This document shows, in pieces, positions 10,100-21,863 of a stretch of DNA of 48,554 nucleotides; within the stretch, counting starts at the first letter, position 1, and each line of letters opens with the position of its first letter. Under the pieces are notes generated by a model. That model did not search any database, was not told the DNA's origin, and was given only the letters and a program-made list of their open reading frames with translations. A program made the translations under genes and the position numbers. The stretch is from Rhodoplanes serenus (GTDB taxonomy: Bacteria; Pseudomonadota; Alphaproteobacteria; Rhizobiales; Xanthobacteraceae): contig CAMDFO010000032.1 of assembly GCA_945897515.1 (NCBI GenBank), forward strand, positions 1 through 48,554. The letters run 5' to 3'.

Positions 10100-10348
10100 A
10101 TGGCCGACAGCAACACCGACATCGCCAAACTGCCGTTCGAGCGCGCGATCGAAGAGCTGGAGTCGATCGTGAAGCGGCTCGAAGAGGGCAAGGTGCCGCT
10201 CGAAGAGTCGGTCGCGATCTATGAGCGCGGCGAGGCGCTGAAGCGCCGCTGCGAGGAATTGCTGCGTCACGCCGAAGCCCGCGTCGAGAAGATCACGCTC
10301 GATGCGTCCGGCAAGCCGTCCGGCACCGAACCGCTGGACGTGAAGTAG
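10100..10348 (+). CDS. xseB: Exodeoxyribonuclease VII small subunit
   Basis: An 82-residue acidic helical protein with the XseB pattern [45 protein letters not shown] (positions about 9-53, quoted in pieces: [32 protein letters not shown]). It assembles with XseA into the nuclease that degrades single-stranded DNA bidirectionally. In many alphaproteobacteria xseB sits directly before dxs. Here the same order is kept, but about 3.2 kb with oppositely transcribed genes lies between them. xseA is not in the window. Confidence 0.94.
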   Translation: MADSNTDIAKLPFERAIEELESIVKRLEEGKVPLEESVAIYERGEALKRRCEELLRHAEARVEKITLDASGKPSGTEPLDVK

Positions 10349-10810
10349 CGGTTCGCCGTTTTCCCTATTCAGTTTTCAAACAGCCGGCTTAAAGCCAACG
10401 GCTCCGCCGCCCCTGTTGTTTGTCAGGCGCGGGGTGCGCCTGCATTCCCCTTTTCCTCCCAAGAAGGGAGGCGGAGCGCCGAAAAGCGCATCCTAATATT
10501 TTAACAGCGCCTCCCGGCGCTCCACCGCGGCATTTAACAGTTCCGGGCCAAGCTTCTTGAACCCGGCATTTGCGCTGGGCCAATGCAGTCAGCACCTGAC
10601 AGAGCGATCGTAGTGCCGCCCGGTTGATGCCCGGAACCGCCCGAGTGCAGGGTTACGAGCCCCGCCCGCAGGCCGCCGCATCCTGTCCCGCTGACCGACG
10701 TCTCATGACAACGCCCTTCCGTTGGACAGAACGCCAGCATTATACGACCGTCGCGGAGAGCGGGGATAAGTGCGGATTGCTGAGGGATTCGTGCGGATTC
10801 ACCCACCGCT
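10349..10810. other. Gene-free stretch downstream of xseB
   Basis: No convincing coding region is seen on either strand; the short frames lack start signals and protein-like composition. The piece contains an imperfect, GC-rich inverted arrangement at about 10466-10527, where GGGAGGCG...GGAGCGCCG is answered by CGCCTCCC and CGGCGCTCC across an AT-rich centre (TAATATTTTAAC). It could act as a transcription end for xseB or be a decayed repeat. The paired palindromic repeat begins immediately after it. Confidence 0.5.
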
Positions 10811-10922
10811 GTCATCGCCGGGCTTGACCCGGCGATCCAAGAGCGCGCGCCGCAAACGCAATTCGTACGGGCGTCGGCTGTCGCACCATCGCGTGGATGC
10901 CCGGGTCAAGCCCGGGCATGAC
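10811..10922. repeat. Paired palindromic repeat, copy 1 (GTCAT...ATCCA type)
   Basis: Two half-elements in inverted orientation. The left half (10811-10839) starts GTCAT and ends ATCCA, and is itself a hairpin, CGCCGGG-CTTGA-CCCGGCG. The right half (about 10894-10922) is its near-perfect reverse complement with stem GCCCGGG. About 54 bp separate them. The element lies between convergent genes (xseB and the Lys-rich protein), where it may serve as a bidirectional terminator. Compare the elements at 18299, 40806 and 45092. Confidence 0.85.
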
Positions 10923-10967
10923 ACCTGTTGTGAAGCGGCAGTCGGGGAATCAAATACCCAAAGCGCG

Positions 10968-11534
10968 CTACTTCTTCTGATACACCAGCAGCGTCTTGAA
11001 CTCGCCGACCTTCTTGACCTTCGCCTTCTTCTCCCACTTCGCGATCACCGCCTTGGATTTCTCCCAGCCCATCGAGCGCGTGTAGAACAGAATGTAGCCG
11101 CCCTTCTTGGTCTTGGCGGTGAACAGGTCGAGCACCTTGGCGTCGGTGAGCCCGCCGTATTCCTTGCTCGCGGTGTTAGGGAAGAAGAATTCGCAGAGGT
11201 GGAACATCGTCACCACGTCGAAATCCGGCAGCAGCGCCGGATTGGTCAGGTAGATGTCGCCGAAATAGCAGAGATAGTTCTTCGCCACGCCGGAGTTCTC
11301 GGTGACCAGGTCGATGTAGGCCTGGTACTCCTCCTTCGAGGCGGTGATGCAGAACGTGCGGTTCTTCTGCGCCGCCTGCTTGATGCCGACGACGTGATGC
11401 GTGCCGCTGCCGAAGTGGTAGATCTGCTTGTTCTTGATCTTCTGCTTGGCGACCCATTGGTTGAAGTGGACGTCGCACGGGCAGACGTCCTCGTGCAGGT
11501 CCCACTTGTCGGTCCAGTAGTTCATCTTCGGCAT
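10968..11534 (-). CDS. Conserved hypothetical Lys-rich protein, possibly methyltransferase-like
   Basis: A 188-residue protein with no family I recognise with certainty. IYHFGSGTHHVVG near residue 38 looks like a glycine-rich Rossmann loop, and FDVVTMFHLCEFF near 105 like the strand after an acidic loop. Together they suggest a degenerate class I SAM-methyltransferase fold, but this is inference. Composition is striking: 26 Lys against 2 Arg, the reverse of its Arg-rich neighbours. A perfect GGAGG lies 6 bases before the ATG. It follows the ABC exporter by 35 bp on the same strand and is likely its operon partner. Several Cys (CPC near the N-terminus) could bind metal. Confidence 0.72.
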   Translation of the reverse strand: MPKMNYWTDKWDLHEDVCPCDVHFNQWVAKQKIKNKQIYHFGSGTHHVVGIKQAAQKNRTFCITASKEEYQAYIDLVTENSGVAKNYLCYFGDIYLTNPALLPDFDVVTMFHLCEFFFPNTASKEYGGLTDAKVLDLFTAKTKKGGYILFYTRSMGWEKSKAVIAKWEKKAKVKKVGEFKTLLVYQKK

Positions 11535-11569
11535 CGGTTTCCTCCGGAAGGGTGTCGTTGTGAATCTTA

Positions 11570-13318
<1,749 letters not shown>

Positions 13319-13437
13319 AGAGGTTTCCTTGGGATCCGGTCCCGGTCGACCACCGTCTCACTATAGGCGCAAACCGGAGCATTATCGCAGTCCCGCCGGC
13401 GTCGCATCCCGTCCAAGGCACTGGCCCACCGGGCGAA

Positions 13438-13464
13438 TTGCGCCGAAAGTCCATCTGGTATAAG
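13438..13464 (+). promoter_or_regulatory. Candidate dxs promoter
   Basis: TTGCGC at 13438-13443 and TATAAG at 13459-13464 are spaced by 15 bp, with a G-rich TGG just before the -10. Spacing is short for a housekeeping sigma site, so this is tentative. It would leave a leader of about 50 bases before dxs. Confidence 0.3.
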
Positions 13465-13522
13465 CCAAAACCTCGGGGCTGGGCCGGGGGCTGGCCAGAT
13501 ACGGCCCGCCGCGGAGATTTTG

Positions 13523-15445
13523 GTGCCCAAACCGTCCAAGACGCCCCTGCTCGACCGGATCGATACCCCCGACGACCTGCGCCAGCTTGAAGCGACCGAC
13601 CTCCCGCAACTGGCCGAGGAGCTGCGCGCCGAGACCATCGACGCCGTCGCCGTGACCGGAGGCCATCTCGGGGCCGGCCTGGGCGTGGTCGAACTGACGG
13701 TGGCGTTGCACTACGTATTCGACACCCCACGCGACCGCCTGATCTGGGACGTCGGCCACCAGGCCTATCCCCACAAGGTGCTGACCGGACGGCGCGACCG
13801 CATCCGCACGCTGCGCCAGGGCGGCGGCCTGTCCGGCTTCACCAAGCGCGCCGAGAGCGAATACGACCCGTTCGGCGCGGCGCATTCCTCGACCTCGATC
13901 TCGGCCGGACTCGGCATGGCGGTGGCGCGCGACCTCAAGGGCGAGCGCAACAACGTCATCGCGGTGATCGGCGACGGCGCGATGTCGGCGGGCATGGCCT
14001 ACGAGGCCATGAACAACGCCGGCGCGATGGACTCGCGGCTGATCGTCATCCTCAATGACAACGACATGTCGATCGCGCCGCCGGTCGGCGCCATGTCGGC
14101 TTACCTTTCGCGCACGCTGTCGAGCCGCACCTATCTCAAGCTGCGCGACGTCGGCAAGCAACTCGCGCACCGCTTGCCCAAGTTCATCGAATATTCCGCG
14201 CAGCGCGCCGAGGAATTCACCCGTGGCTTCTGGGCCGGCGGCACGCTGTTCGACGAACTCGGATTCTATTACGTCGGCCCGATCGACGGCCACAACCTCG
14301 ATCACCTGCTGCCGGTGCTGCGCAACGTGCGCGACGCCAATAACGGGCCGATCCTGGTCCACGTCGTCACGCAAAAGGGCAAGGGCTACCCGCCGGCCGA
14401 GACCTCCGCCGACAAGTATCACGGCGTGGTCAAGTTCGACGTCGCGACCGGGACGCAGGCGAAATCGAAATCCAATGCGCCGGCCTATACGCGGGTGTTC
14501 GCCGAGAGCCTGATCAAGGAAGCGCGCAAGGACGACAGGATTGTCGCGGTGACCGCCGCGATGCCGTCCGGCACCGGGCTCGACCTGTTCGCCGAGGAGT
14601 TTCCCAAGCGCTGCTTCGACGTCGGTATCGCCGAACAGCACGCTGTGACGTTTTCGGCGGGGCTCGCGACCGAAGGCTTCAAGCCATTCGCGACGATCTA
14701 TTCGACGTTCCTGCAGCGCGCCTACGATCAGGTGGTGCACGACGTCGCGATCCAGTCGCTGCCGGTGCGCTTCGCCATCGACCGCGCCGGCCTGGTCGGC
14801 GCCGACGGCCCGACCCATGCCGGTGCGTTCGATGTGGCCTATCTCGCCTGCCTGCCGGGATTCGTGGTGATGGCGGCGGGCGACGAGGCCGAACTGGTGC
14901 ACATGGTCGCAACGCAGGTCGCGATCGACGACCGTCCGTCGGCGCTGCGCTATCCGCGCGGCGAAGGCCTGGGGGTCGAAATGCCGGCGGAGGGCAAGCC
15001 GCTGGAGATCGGCAAGGGCCGGATCCTACGCGAGGGCTCCAAGATCGCCCTGCTGTCGTTCGGGACGCGGCTCGGCGAATGCCTCAAGGCCGCCGACGAG
15101 CTTGCGGCCTATGGGCTGTCGACCACGGTCGCCGACGCGCGCTTCGCCAAGCCGCTCGACACCAACCTGCTGCTGCGGCTCGCGCGCGAGCACGAGGTGC
15201 TGATCACGGTCGAGGAAGGCTCGATCGGCGGCTTCAGCGCGCAGGTGTTCCAGGCGCTCGCCGAGCACGGCGCGCTCGACCGCGGGTTGAAGATTCGCGC
15301 CATGGTGCTGCCCGACGTATTCCTCGACCACGATACGCCGGCCGCGATGTACGCGCGCTCCGGTCTCGACGCCAAGGGCATCGTGGCGAAGGCGTTCGAG
15401 GCGCTCGGCAAGGATGTTACGGCGGAGACCGTCAAGCTGGCGTGA
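13523..15445 (+). CDS. dxs: 1-deoxy-D-xylulose-5-phosphate synthase
   Basis: A 640-residue ThDP enzyme that condenses pyruvate with glyceraldehyde 3-phosphate, the entry step of the MEP isoprenoid pathway and a source of thiamine and pyridoxal precursors. Diagnostic motifs are [45 protein letters not shown] with LNDNDMS (the ThDP-binding GDG...N), [15 protein letters not shown] with the catalytic glutamate, and [15 protein letters not shown]. Length is normal. GTG 13523 is preferred over TTG 13520, because GGAG at 13513 gives 6-base spacing. xseB lies upstream beyond a 3.2 kb insertion of oppositely oriented genes; the frequently adjacent tlyA is absent. Confidence 0.97.
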   Translation: MPKPSKTPLLDRIDTPDDLRQLEATDLPQLAEELRAETIDAVAVTGGHLGAGLGVVELTVALHYVFDTPRDRLIWDVGHQAYPHKVLTGRRDRIRTLRQGGGLSGFTKRAESEYDPFGAAHSSTSISAGLGMAVARDLKGERNNVIAVIGDGAMSAGMAYEAMNNAGAMDSRLIVILNDNDMSIAPPVGAMSAYLSRTLSSRTYLKLRDVGKQLAHRLPKFIEYSAQRAEEFTRGFWAGGTLFDELGFYYVGPIDGHNLDHLLPVLRNVRDANNGPILVHVVTQKGKGYPPAETSADKYHGVVKFDVATGTQAKSKSNAPAYTRVFAESLIKEARKDDRIVAVTAAMPSGTGLDLFAEEFPKRCFDVGIAEQHAVTFSAGLATEGFKPFATIYSTFLQRAYDQVVHDVAIQSLPVRFAIDRAGLVGADGPTHAGAFDVAYLACLPGFVVMAAGDEAELVHMVATQVAIDDRPSALRYPRGEGLGVEMPAEGKPLEIGKGRILREGSKIALLSFGTRLGECLKAADELAAYGLSTTVADARFAKPLDTNLLLRLAREHEVLITVEEGSIGGFSAQVFQALAEHGALDRGLKIRAMVLPDVFLDHDTPAAMYARSGLDAKGIVAKAFEALGKDVTAETVKLA

Positions 15446-15600
15446 GCGGAATCTGCGCCGGGCATGATCGCGGCTGATGAATTCCATCAACGCTTGGCAT
15501 GGCCCGGACTGACTTCGCCACTTCCCATTTCCTCCACGATCGTTAGTTAAGACCCTTGCGCGCGCTGGCGCGCCGCTCGACAGTCACTCAGTCAAAGATC

Positions 15601-17019
15601 ATGCCGGGACACACCCTCGCCGGCGCCGCTCTGCCCCGCGGCGCAAGGCATTCCATTTGGCGCACCGAGCTGACCGAAACGGTCCGGCTCGCGTGGCCTA
15701 TTGCGCTGACGCAGCTCGGCCAGGTCGCCATGATGACGACCGACCTCGCCCTGCTGGGCCGGTTGGGCGACCATGTCGTCGCCGCCGCGGCGCTGGCGCA
15801 AACCGTGCTGTTCGCAGCCTTCGTCATCGGCATGGGCATCGTATCGGCTGTGGCCCCCCTCGCCGCGCAGGCCCTTGGCGCGCGCAGGCCGCGGCTGGTG
15901 CGGCGCTCGCTGCGCGTCGGCCTATGGGCGGCGACCCTGCTCGGCGTACCGCTCAGTCTCGCCTGGCCGTTCGGCGAGGACATCCTGGTCGCACTCGGCC
16001 AAAGCCCCGACGCCGCGGCGCTGGCCGCGAACTATCTGTATGGCCTGGCGTGGTGCCTGGTGCCGGCGTGGTGGTTCATCGCGATCCGCGGCTTCATGGG
16101 CGCGGTCAACCGTCCGCAACCGGGTCTCTGGATCACGGTTGTGGCGGTTCCGGTGAACCTCGTGCTCGCCTACGCGCTGATCTACGGCGAGTTCGGCCTG
16201 CCGCGGCTGGAGCTGTTCGGCGCCGGGCTCGCAACCAGCATCGTCAACGTCGGCATGTGCGTGGCCGCCGTCTGGGTCGCCTACGCCTGCCATCCGTTCC
16301 GCAAGTACCGCATCCTCGGCAAGTTCTGGCGGTCGGACTGGACGCTGTTCGCGCAACTGATCGCGATCGGCGCGCCGATCTCCGGCACGTTCCTGCTGGA
16401 ATACGGCGTGTTCGCAGCCGCCGCGCTGCTGATGGGATGGATCGGCACCACCGAACTGGCCGCGCACCAGATCGCGATCCAGATCGCATCCATCATGTTC
16501 ATGGTGCCCTACGGCATCTCGATGGCGGCAACGGTTCGCGTCGGCCACGCGGTCGGACGCCGCGACACCCATGCCACGCGCCGCGCGGGCTTTGTCGGGA
16601 TCGCGCTCGGCGCGCTATTCATGGCCGGCATGACGGTGCTGGTGATCGCGGCACGCGACATCATCCCGCTGGCATTCCTCGGCGGCGCGGCGATGCGGGC
16701 CGACGCCACGGCGGCGCTGACCGCGACGCTCCTGGTGGTGGGCGCGAGCTTCTTCATCGCCGACGGCGTGCAGACCGTCGCGGCCGGCGCGCTGCGCGGC
16801 CTCAACGACACCCGCGTGCCGCTGCTCCTGTCCGCGATCTGCTTCTGGGGGATCGCATTCACCGCGAGCTGCGCGCTCGGCTTTCCGCTCGGCCTGGGGG
16901 CGTTCGGGATCTGGATCGGACTGTCGCTCGGCCTCATGGTCTATGCGGTTCTGCTGGTGTGGCGCTTCCATGCGCTGACCGCGCGGGGCTATCTTCCCGA
17001 CGTTGCCACCACGGCGTGA
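15601..17019 (+). CDS. MATE family multidrug/toxin efflux transporter
   Basis: A 472-residue membrane protein with about twelve hydrophobic segments in two homologous halves. MATE-typical stretches include [22 protein letters not shown] in the first helix region (about residues 34-55, shown in part) and [15 protein letters not shown] in the second half. The family exports cationic drugs or metabolites against Na+ or H+. ATG 15601 is chosen; a TTG at 15556 in the same frame would add 15 residues that look less natural. The stop is 13 bp before the RNA methyltransferase gene, so they probably form one transcript. Confidence 0.92.
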   Translation: MPGHTLAGAALPRGARHSIWRTELTETVRLAWPIALTQLGQVAMMTTDLALLGRLGDHVVAAAALAQTVLFAAFVIGMGIVSAVAPLAAQALGARRPRLVRRSLRVGLWAATLLGVPLSLAWPFGEDILVALGQSPDAAALAANYLYGLAWCLVPAWWFIAIRGFMGAVNRPQPGLWITVVAVPVNLVLAYALIYGEFGLPRLELFGAGLATSIVNVGMCVAAVWVAYACHPFRKYRILGKFWRSDWTLFAQLIAIGAPISGTFLLEYGVFAAAALLMGWIGTTELAAHQIAIQIASIMFMVPYGISMAATVRVGHAVGRRDTHATRRAGFVGIALGALFMAGMTVLVIAARDIIPLAFLGGAAMRADATAALTATLLVVGASFFIADGVQTVAAGALRGLNDTRVPLLLSAICFWGIAFTASCALGFPLGLGAFGIWIGLSLGLMVYAVLLVWRFHALTARGYLPDVATTA

Positions 17020-17032
17020 CGGAACGCCTGAC

Positions 17033-18271
17033 ATGATCGAGCAGCTCGTCATCCAGCGCCTGGCCGGTCGCGGCGACGGTGTCGCCGACACGCCGACGGG
17101 GCCGGTCTATGTCCCCTACACGCTCCCCGGCGAGACCGTCACGGTCGAACCCGTTCCCGGCCATCCGGACCGGCGCCATCTGTTGCATGTCGATATGGCA
17201 AGCGACGAACGGCGGACGCCGATCTGTCCGCATTTCGGGATTTGCGGCGGCTGCGCCATCCAGCATTGGACGGACGAGCGCTACCGGCAATGGAAGCGGA
17301 GTCTCGTCGTTTCTGCGCTAGCCGCGGCCGGCCTGGACGCGGCGGTCGACGATCCGATCGACGCTCATGGCGAAGGACGCCGGCGCGTCACCTTGCACGC
17401 CCGGCGCAGCGGGCGTGACGTGCTGGAGGTCGGCTTCGCGGCGCTGCGAGCCCACCATGTGATCGGGATCGATCGCTGCCCGGTGCTGGCGCCCGCGCTC
17501 GACGGCGCGGTCAAGGCGGCCTGGGCCATCGCCGAGGAACTGCGGCCGGAACGCAAACCGCTCGACATTCAAGTGACCGCCACCGACACCGGCATGGACG
17601 TCGACGTACGCGGCTCCGGACCACTGACGTCCGCGCGCTCCACCAAACTCGCGCGCCTTGCTGACACCCATCGCCTGGCGCGGCTCTCGCGTCACGGCGA
17701 ACTGATCGCGCAACGCGCCACCCCTACCGTCGTCATGGGCAAAGCCCGGGTCGCGCTGCCGCCCGGCTGCTTCCTCCAGGCCACGGCCGCGGGCGAAGCC
17801 GAGCTGGCGAGGCTCGTCCGGTTGCACGTCGGCGGAGCCAAGGCGGTCGCCGACCTGTTCTGCGGCGTCGGCCCATTTGCGTTGCGGCTGGCCGAGACCG
17901 CACGCGTCACCGCGGCCGACAGCGATGCCACGGCCATCGCCGCGCTCAAGCAAGCCACAGCCGCGACCAGCGGTCTCAAGCCGGTCGAGGCGCAGGCGCG
18001 CGACCTGTTCCGGCGGCCGTTCGTTGAGCAGGAGCTCAAGCGCATCGAGGCCGTGGTGTTCGATCCGCCGCGCCAGGGCGCGGAGGCGCAGGCCCGCGAA
18101 CTGGCGAAGAGCGCCGTCCCGGTCGTGGTCGCGGTGTCGTGCAACGCCGCAACCTTCGCGCGCGACGCCCGTATCCTGGCGGACGGCGGCTATCGTATGA
18201 CGAGCGTGACGCCGGTCGATCAGTTCCGCTATTCAGCGCATGTCGAGATCGTGGCGAAGCTGGAACGGTAG
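17033..18271 (+). CDS. 23S rRNA/tRNA (uracil-5-)-methyltransferase, RlmD/TrmA family
   Basis: A 412-residue enzyme. An N-terminal TRAM-like domain (1-60) is followed by a [4Fe-4S] cluster motif with Cys65, Cys71 and Cys74 ([10 protein letters not shown]) and the fourth ligand near 149 (DRCPVL). The SAM-binding loop is DLFCGVGPF at about 276, and the catalytic nucleophile is Cys370 in VSCNAAT. The C-terminal YSAHVE segment supplies the general base region. It methylates C5 of a specific uridine using SAM. The iron-sulfur cysteines favour the RlmC/RlmD branch over TrmA, but the exact target base is not certain. The ORF extends upstream, yet ATG 17033 gives the correct TRAM start ([17 protein letters not shown]). 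Confidence 0.93.
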   Translation: MIEQLVIQRLAGRGDGVADTPTGPVYVPYTLPGETVTVEPVPGHPDRRHLLHVDMASDERRTPICPHFGICGGCAIQHWTDERYRQWKRSLVVSALAAAGLDAAVDDPIDAHGEGRRRVTLHARRSGRDVLEVGFAALRAHHVIGIDRCPVLAPALDGAVKAAWAIAEELRPERKPLDIQVTATDTGMDVDVRGSGPLTSARSTKLARLADTHRLARLSRHGELIAQRATPTVVMGKARVALPPGCFLQATAAGEAELARLVRLHVGGAKAVADLFCGVGPFALRLAETARVTAADSDATAIAALKQATAATSGLKPVEAQARDLFRRPFVEQELKRIEAVVFDPPRQGAEAQARELAKSAVPVVVAVSCNAATFARDARILADGGYRMTSVTPVDQFRYSAHVEIVAKLER

Positions 18272-18298
18272 GTTACCGAGGTTCGCAACACAAAGACT

Positions 18299-18358
18299 GT
18301 CATGTCCCGCGAAGGCGGGGCATCCAGCACTGGATCACCCGCCTTCGCGGGTGATGAC
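18299..18358. repeat. Paired palindromic repeat, copy 2
   Basis: The left half at 18299-18326 begins GTCAT and ends ATCCA around the hairpin CCCGC-GAAG-GCGGG. The right half at 18331-18358 is the inverted counterpart with stem ACCCGC/GCGGGT. Only 4 bp separate them, so the whole can fold as one long hairpin. It fills the gap between convergent genes (RNA methyltransferase and DUF1194) and probably ends both transcripts. The core differs from copy 1 while the borders are identical. Confidence 0.86.
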
Positions 18359-18367
18359 ACCGGTGTG

Positions 18368-19213
18368 TCAATTCCCCCAGCGGTCGCGCCAGATCCGCTC
18401 GCCGATGCTGCACGAGACGCGCGGCGTCTTCGCCTGCACCGGGATCACGCGCGATTGCGGCGTCAGCGTTGCGATCTCCAGCACCAGCTTGGTGCGGATC
18501 GCCTCCTTGAACTGCTCGCGGTTCTTGATCGGGATGACGAAGGCGCCGGGGCCGCCGATCACGCAATCCTCGAAATAGACGTCGAGCTCGCCGATATCCA
18601 TGGTCGCGCTGCTCGGCTGCTTCCACATGATCGGCAGGCCGTTGATGGTGATGCCCTTGGCAAGCACCTCGTCACGGGTGATATCGACCAGCGGGCCGTT
18701 GTTGTTAACGCCGTCGCCCGACACGTCGATCACCCGTCGGATGCCGCGATAGCCGCTGCCGTCGAACAGCGCAGCTCCAAACAGCAGCGCGCCCGACACC
18801 GATGTGCGCGACGCCCGGCTGTAGGGCGCGCGCGCGATGTCGGCGGCAAAGCCGTCGGCCGATTCCGGACCGTCGATCACCCGCCACGGCACGATGATGT
18901 GGCGATGGTGCATGCCGGCCCATTCGAAATAGATCAGCGCGATTTTGCCGTGTCCTCCCTCGCGCAGCGCCTTCAGGAACTCGGTCGAGGTGAGAGCCGC
19001 GATGTAGCCCTCGCGCTGGAGCTGCTGCTCCTCCGGGTCCATCGAGTAGGAGACGTCGACCGCCAGCACCAGCTCGACATCGACCGGGATGGCGTTGGAG
19101 TTGCGCTGCGCCAGAAGCTGCGGGCCGGTCGGCGCCGCGATGCTCAATCCCGCAATGGCCGCCCCTGCGGCGACGAGAGCCAGGAAGGCCAAGATCGAAA
19201 GCCGTGCGCGCAT
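18368..19213 (-). CDS. DUF1194 von Willebrand factor A-like exported protein
   Basis: A 281-residue protein. Residues 1 to about 27 form a signal peptide (MRARLSILAF, then an Ala-rich core). The mature domain starts VDVELVLAVDVSYSM, whose Asp53-x-Ser55-x-Ser57 is the metal-ion-dependent adhesion site of VWA domains; the later VIDVSGDGVNNNG fits DUF1194. The function of this family is unknown; a role in envelope protein binding is an inference. The start is set at the ATG heading the signal peptide, although the frame is open further upstream. It lies 65 bp after ribB on the same strand. Confidence 0.9.
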   Translation of the reverse strand: MRARLSILAFLALVAAGAAIAGLSIAAPTGPQLLAQRNSNAIPVDVELVLAVDVSYSMDPEEQQLQREGYIAALTSTEFLKALREGGHGKIALIYFEWAGMHHRHIIVPWRVIDGPESADGFAADIARAPYSRASRTSVSGALLFGAALFDGSGYRGIRRVIDVSGDGVNNNGPLVDITRDEVLAKGITINGLPIMWKQPSSATMDIGELDVYFEDCVIGGPGAFVIPIKNREQFKEAIRTKLVLEIATLTPQSRVIPVQAKTPRVSCSIGERIWRDRWGN

Positions 19214-19278
19214 TTGCGAATCTCCAGCCCAGAGACTCGGCGATGGTGGCACGGGCGGAGGAACCGGGAAAGCGGGGA

Positions 19279-20382
19279 TCAGCCTTCCGTCGCTTCGGTG
19301 TCGGTGATCTCGATGCCAAAACCGGCCAATCCGACATAAGTGAGCTTGGCCGAGGTCAGCAGCCGGATCGAGGAAATCCCGAGGTCCTTGAGGATCTGCG
19401 CGCCCAGCCCGACCTCGCGCCATTGCCGGGTGCGGGCGGCCTCCGAACTCGATTCGCCGGACGGCAGCGCCTGGGTCGGCACGCCGGCGGCGCCGTCGCG
19501 GAGGAACACGATGACGCCGCGCCCCTCCTCCTTGATCCGCTGCAGCGCCGCGTGGATCGGGTGCGCCCCGCCGAACACGTCGCGGATGATGTCGGCGCGA
19601 TGCAGCCGCGCCGGTACGTTCCTGCCGTCGCCGATCTTGCCGTAGACGAACGCCATGTGCTGCACGGCGTCGAACGGCGTGACATAGGCATAGCCGGTCA
19701 GAGTGCCGATCTCGCTCTTCACCGGAAACTCGCCGACCCGCTTGACCAGCTTATCGCGGGTCTGGCGATAGGCGATCAGGTCGGCGATCGAGAGCTGCCT
19801 GAGCTTGTACTGCTCGGCAAATTTGGACACCGCCGGCCCGCGCATCACGGTGCCGTCGTCGTTCATCAGCTCCGACAGCACGCCGACCGGCGGCAGGCCG
19901 GCCAGCCGGCAGAGATCGATGCAGGCCTCCGTATGGCCGGAGCGCATCAGCACCCCGCCCTCCTTGGCGACCAGCGGAAACACGTGGCCGGGCCGCACGA
20001 AATCCGCAGCGCCGCTGTTGCCGTTGGCGAGCGCGCGCACCGTGTTGGTGCGCTCCTCGGCCGAGATGCCGGTGGAGAGGCCGTGGCGGACGTCGACCGT
20101 GATGGTGAAGGCGGTGCCGAGCGGCGCATCGTTGGCCGCCACCATCGGGTCGAGCCGCAATCGCCGCGCCTCGTCGACCGACAGCGGCGCGCAGACGATG
20201 CCCGAGGTATGCCGGATGATGAACGCCATCTTCTCCGGCGTACACAGCGAGGCTGCGATAAACAGGTCACCCTCGTTCTCGCGGTCGTCGTCGTCGGTGA
20301 CCACGACCAGCTCACCGCGGGCAAAGGCGGCAATGGCTTCGTCGACGCGGAGATGGCTTTCCAGCACGGAATTCTCACTCAT
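19279..20382 (-). CDS. ribB: 3,4-dihydroxy-2-butanone 4-phosphate synthase with degenerate GTP cyclohydrolase II domain (RibBX type)
   Basis: A 367-residue two-domain protein. Residues 1-205 are a complete RibB domain ([34 protein letters not shown]) that makes the four-carbon riboflavin precursor from ribulose 5-phosphate. The C-terminal half resembles GTP cyclohydrolase II but lacks the zinc-binding cysteines: the place expected to read HSECLTGD...CDCG reads [13 protein letters not shown]. It therefore should not hydrolyse GTP, matching the RibBX architecture described in proteobacteria. Its start codon overlaps the aroC stop (ATGA), so translation is probably coupled to aroC; no good ribosome-binding site is visible. 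Confidence 0.93.
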   Translation of the reverse strand: MSENSVLESHLRVDEAIAAFARGELVVVTDDDDRENEGDLFIAASLCTPEKMAFIIRHTSGIVCAPLSVDEARRLRLDPMVAANDAPLGTAFTITVDVRHGLSTGISAEERTNTVRALANGNSGAADFVRPGHVFPLVAKEGGVLMRSGHTEACIDLCRLAGLPPVGVLSELMNDDGTVMRGPAVSKFAEQYKLRQLSIADLIAYRQTRDKLVKRVGEFPVKSEIGTLTGYAYVTPFDAVQHMAFVYGKIGDGRNVPARLHRADIIRDVFGGAHPIHAALQRIKEEGRGVIVFLRDGAAGVPTQALPSGESSSEAARTRQWREVGLGAQILKDLGISSIRLLTSAKLTYVGLAGFGIEITDTEATEG

Positions 20383-21500
20383 GTGGGAGGACTGAACGGC
20401 CAGCGCGGACTGGCTCCAACCTGGCCGCGCTGCCGTAGATAATGGTCGGCGATCACGCAGGCCACCATGGCCTCGCCGATGGGGACTGCCCGGATGCCGA
20501 CGCAGGGATCGTGTCGGCCCTTGGTCACGACGTCGGTTTCCCGGCCGTACCGATCGACGGTCTTTCGGGGGGTCAGGATCGACGATGTCGGCTTGACGGC
20601 GAACCGCACCACCACCGGCTGCCCGGTCGAGATGCCGCCGAGCACGCCGCCGGCGTTGTTCGACAGAAAGCGCGCTTTGCCGTCGTTCCCCATGCGCATC
20701 TCGTCGGCATTGTCTTCGCCCGACAGCGTGGCCGCGCCGAAGCCCGCGCCGATCTCCACGCCCTTGACCGCATTGATACCCATGATCGCGCCGGCGAGAT
20801 CACCGTCGAGTTTGGCATACACCGGAGCGCCGAGACCCGCCGGCACACCCTCGGCCACGACTTCGATGATGGCGCCGACCGACGAGCCGCTCTTGCGCAC
20901 GCCGTCGAGATAGTCGGCATAGAGCGCGGCCGCCTTGGCGTCGGGACAGAAGAACGGATTGTTGTCAACCTCGGCCCAGTCCCAGGCGGCGCGGTCGATC
21001 TCGTGCTCGCCCATCTGGATCAGCGCGCCGCGCACGTTGAGACCCGGCACGATCTTGCGCGCGATGGCGCCCGCCGCCACCCGCATCGCGGTCTCGCGCG
21101 CCGAAGCGCGGCCGCCGCCGCGGTAATCGTGCAGGCCGTATTTGACGTCGTAGGCGTAGCCGGCGTGGCCGGGCCGGTAGCTGTCCCTGATCGCGGAATA
21201 GTCCTTGGAGCGCTGGTCGACGTTGTCGATCAGCAGTGCGATCGGCGTCCCGGTCGTCACCTGAGCGCCGCTGGCCTCGTCGGCGAACACCCCGGACAGG
21301 ATGCGAACCGTGTCCGGCTCCTGGCGCTGGGTGGTGAAGCGCGATTGTCCGGGGCGCCGCTTGTCGAGATAGGGCTGAATGTCGGCCTCGGTGAGCGGTA
21401 TGCCGGGCGGGCAGCCGTCCACCACGCAGCCGATCGCCGGCCCGTGGCTTTCGCCAAAGGTCGTGACCCGCAGGAGATGGCCGAAAGTATTGAACGACAT
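20379..21500 (-). CDS. aroC: Chorismate synthase
   Basis: A 373-residue enzyme that converts EPSP to chorismate, the last shikimate step, using reduced FMN. Characteristic stretches are [13 protein letters not shown] near the N-terminus, [34 protein letters not shown] and [13 protein letters not shown]. The frame is open 17 codons further upstream, but the family-typical start [20 protein letters not shown] is used. The stop TGA overlaps the ribB ATG by 4 bases, a translational coupling arrangement. The source of reduced flavin and the first riboflavin committed step are thus encoded together. Confidence 0.97.
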   Translation of the reverse strand: MSFNTFGHLLRVTTFGESHGPAIGCVVDGCPPGIPLTEADIQPYLDKRRPGQSRFTTQRQEPDTVRILSGVFADEASGAQVTTGTPIALLIDNVDQRSKDYSAIRDSYRPGHAGYAYDVKYGLHDYRGGGRASARETAMRVAAGAIARKIVPGLNVRGALIQMGEHEIDRAAWDWAEVDNNPFFCPDAKAAALYADYLDGVRKSGSSVGAIIEVVAEGVPAGLGAPVYAKLDGDLAGAIMGINAVKGVEIGAGFGAATLSGEDNADEMRMGNDGKARFLSNNAGGVLGGISTGQPVVVRFAVKPTSSILTPRKTVDRYGRETDVVTKGRHDPCVGIRAVPIGEAMVACVIADHYLRQRGQVGASPRWPFSPPT

Positions 21501-21601
21501 GGAGGTTCTGCTCTTCAGCGTGGTGGTAGCCCGCGCTCGTTCCGCGGTCAAAGGAGCGCTGCGACACTTTATCGCGATGCAGCATCATGAACGAAAGTTA
21601 A

Positions 21602-21607
21602 TGTCAA
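21602..21607 (-). promoter_or_regulatory. Possible -35 element upstream of aroC-ribB
   Basis: A perfect TTGACA on the minus strand, about 100 bp before aroC. No convincing -10 hexamer stands 16-18 bp downstream, so only the -35 match is reported. Confidence 0.25.
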
Positions 21608-21740
21608 CCTGAACGGTTGTTAAGCTACGGAAATATAAGCGTTTTTCGCGTTTTCCCTCTTGCGGAGCGTGACCTGCTATGCCATGTTCCAGGAACGGTA
21701 GGGAAACGCCCCGCCGGTAACACAGACAAGGATGGCTGCC

Positions 21741-21785
21741 ATGGCTGCGAAGAAGAAGGCGAAGAAGGCGAAGAAGAAGATGTAA
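21741..21785 (+). CDS. 14-residue Lys/Ala-rich minigene
   Basis: ATG 21741 opens the peptide MAAKKKAKKAKKKM followed by TAA. AAGGA at 21728-21732 is 8 bases before this ATG, a good Shine-Dalgarno position; an in-frame ATG at 21732 would overlap that site. A strong terminator follows at 21864. The composition recalls the tails of histone H1-like and other nucleic-acid-binding bacterial proteins, but the peptide is too short to assign. It lies between divergent aroC and convergent phosphatase genes. It could also be a leader peptide or a fragment of a larger lost gene. Confidence 0.42.
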   Translation: MAAKKKAKKAKKKM

Positions 21786-21863
21786 TTTGGCAGGCGCGGA
21801 CTCTCGCATGAGCGAGGCCGCTGCCGTCAGATGACTTCGCGAGATGCCTTCGGGTATTTCGCC

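Noticed and set aside
10389..10595. A 68-codon minus-strand ORF in the xseB downstream gap
   Set aside because: It has a weak start, Arg/Gly-rich composition and overlap with an inverted repeat, so I judge it non-coding.
10805..10925. Possible CRISPR repeat-spacer structure
   Set aside because: There are only two half-elements, in inverted rather than direct orientation and without regular spacing, and no cas genes; it fits a paired palindromic repeat.
21617..21811. A 64-codon frame overlapping the Lys-rich minigene, with a Glu-rich stretch
   Set aside because: The Glu run is simply the AAG/GAA repeat read in another frame. It has no ribosome-binding site, whereas the Lys frame has one.
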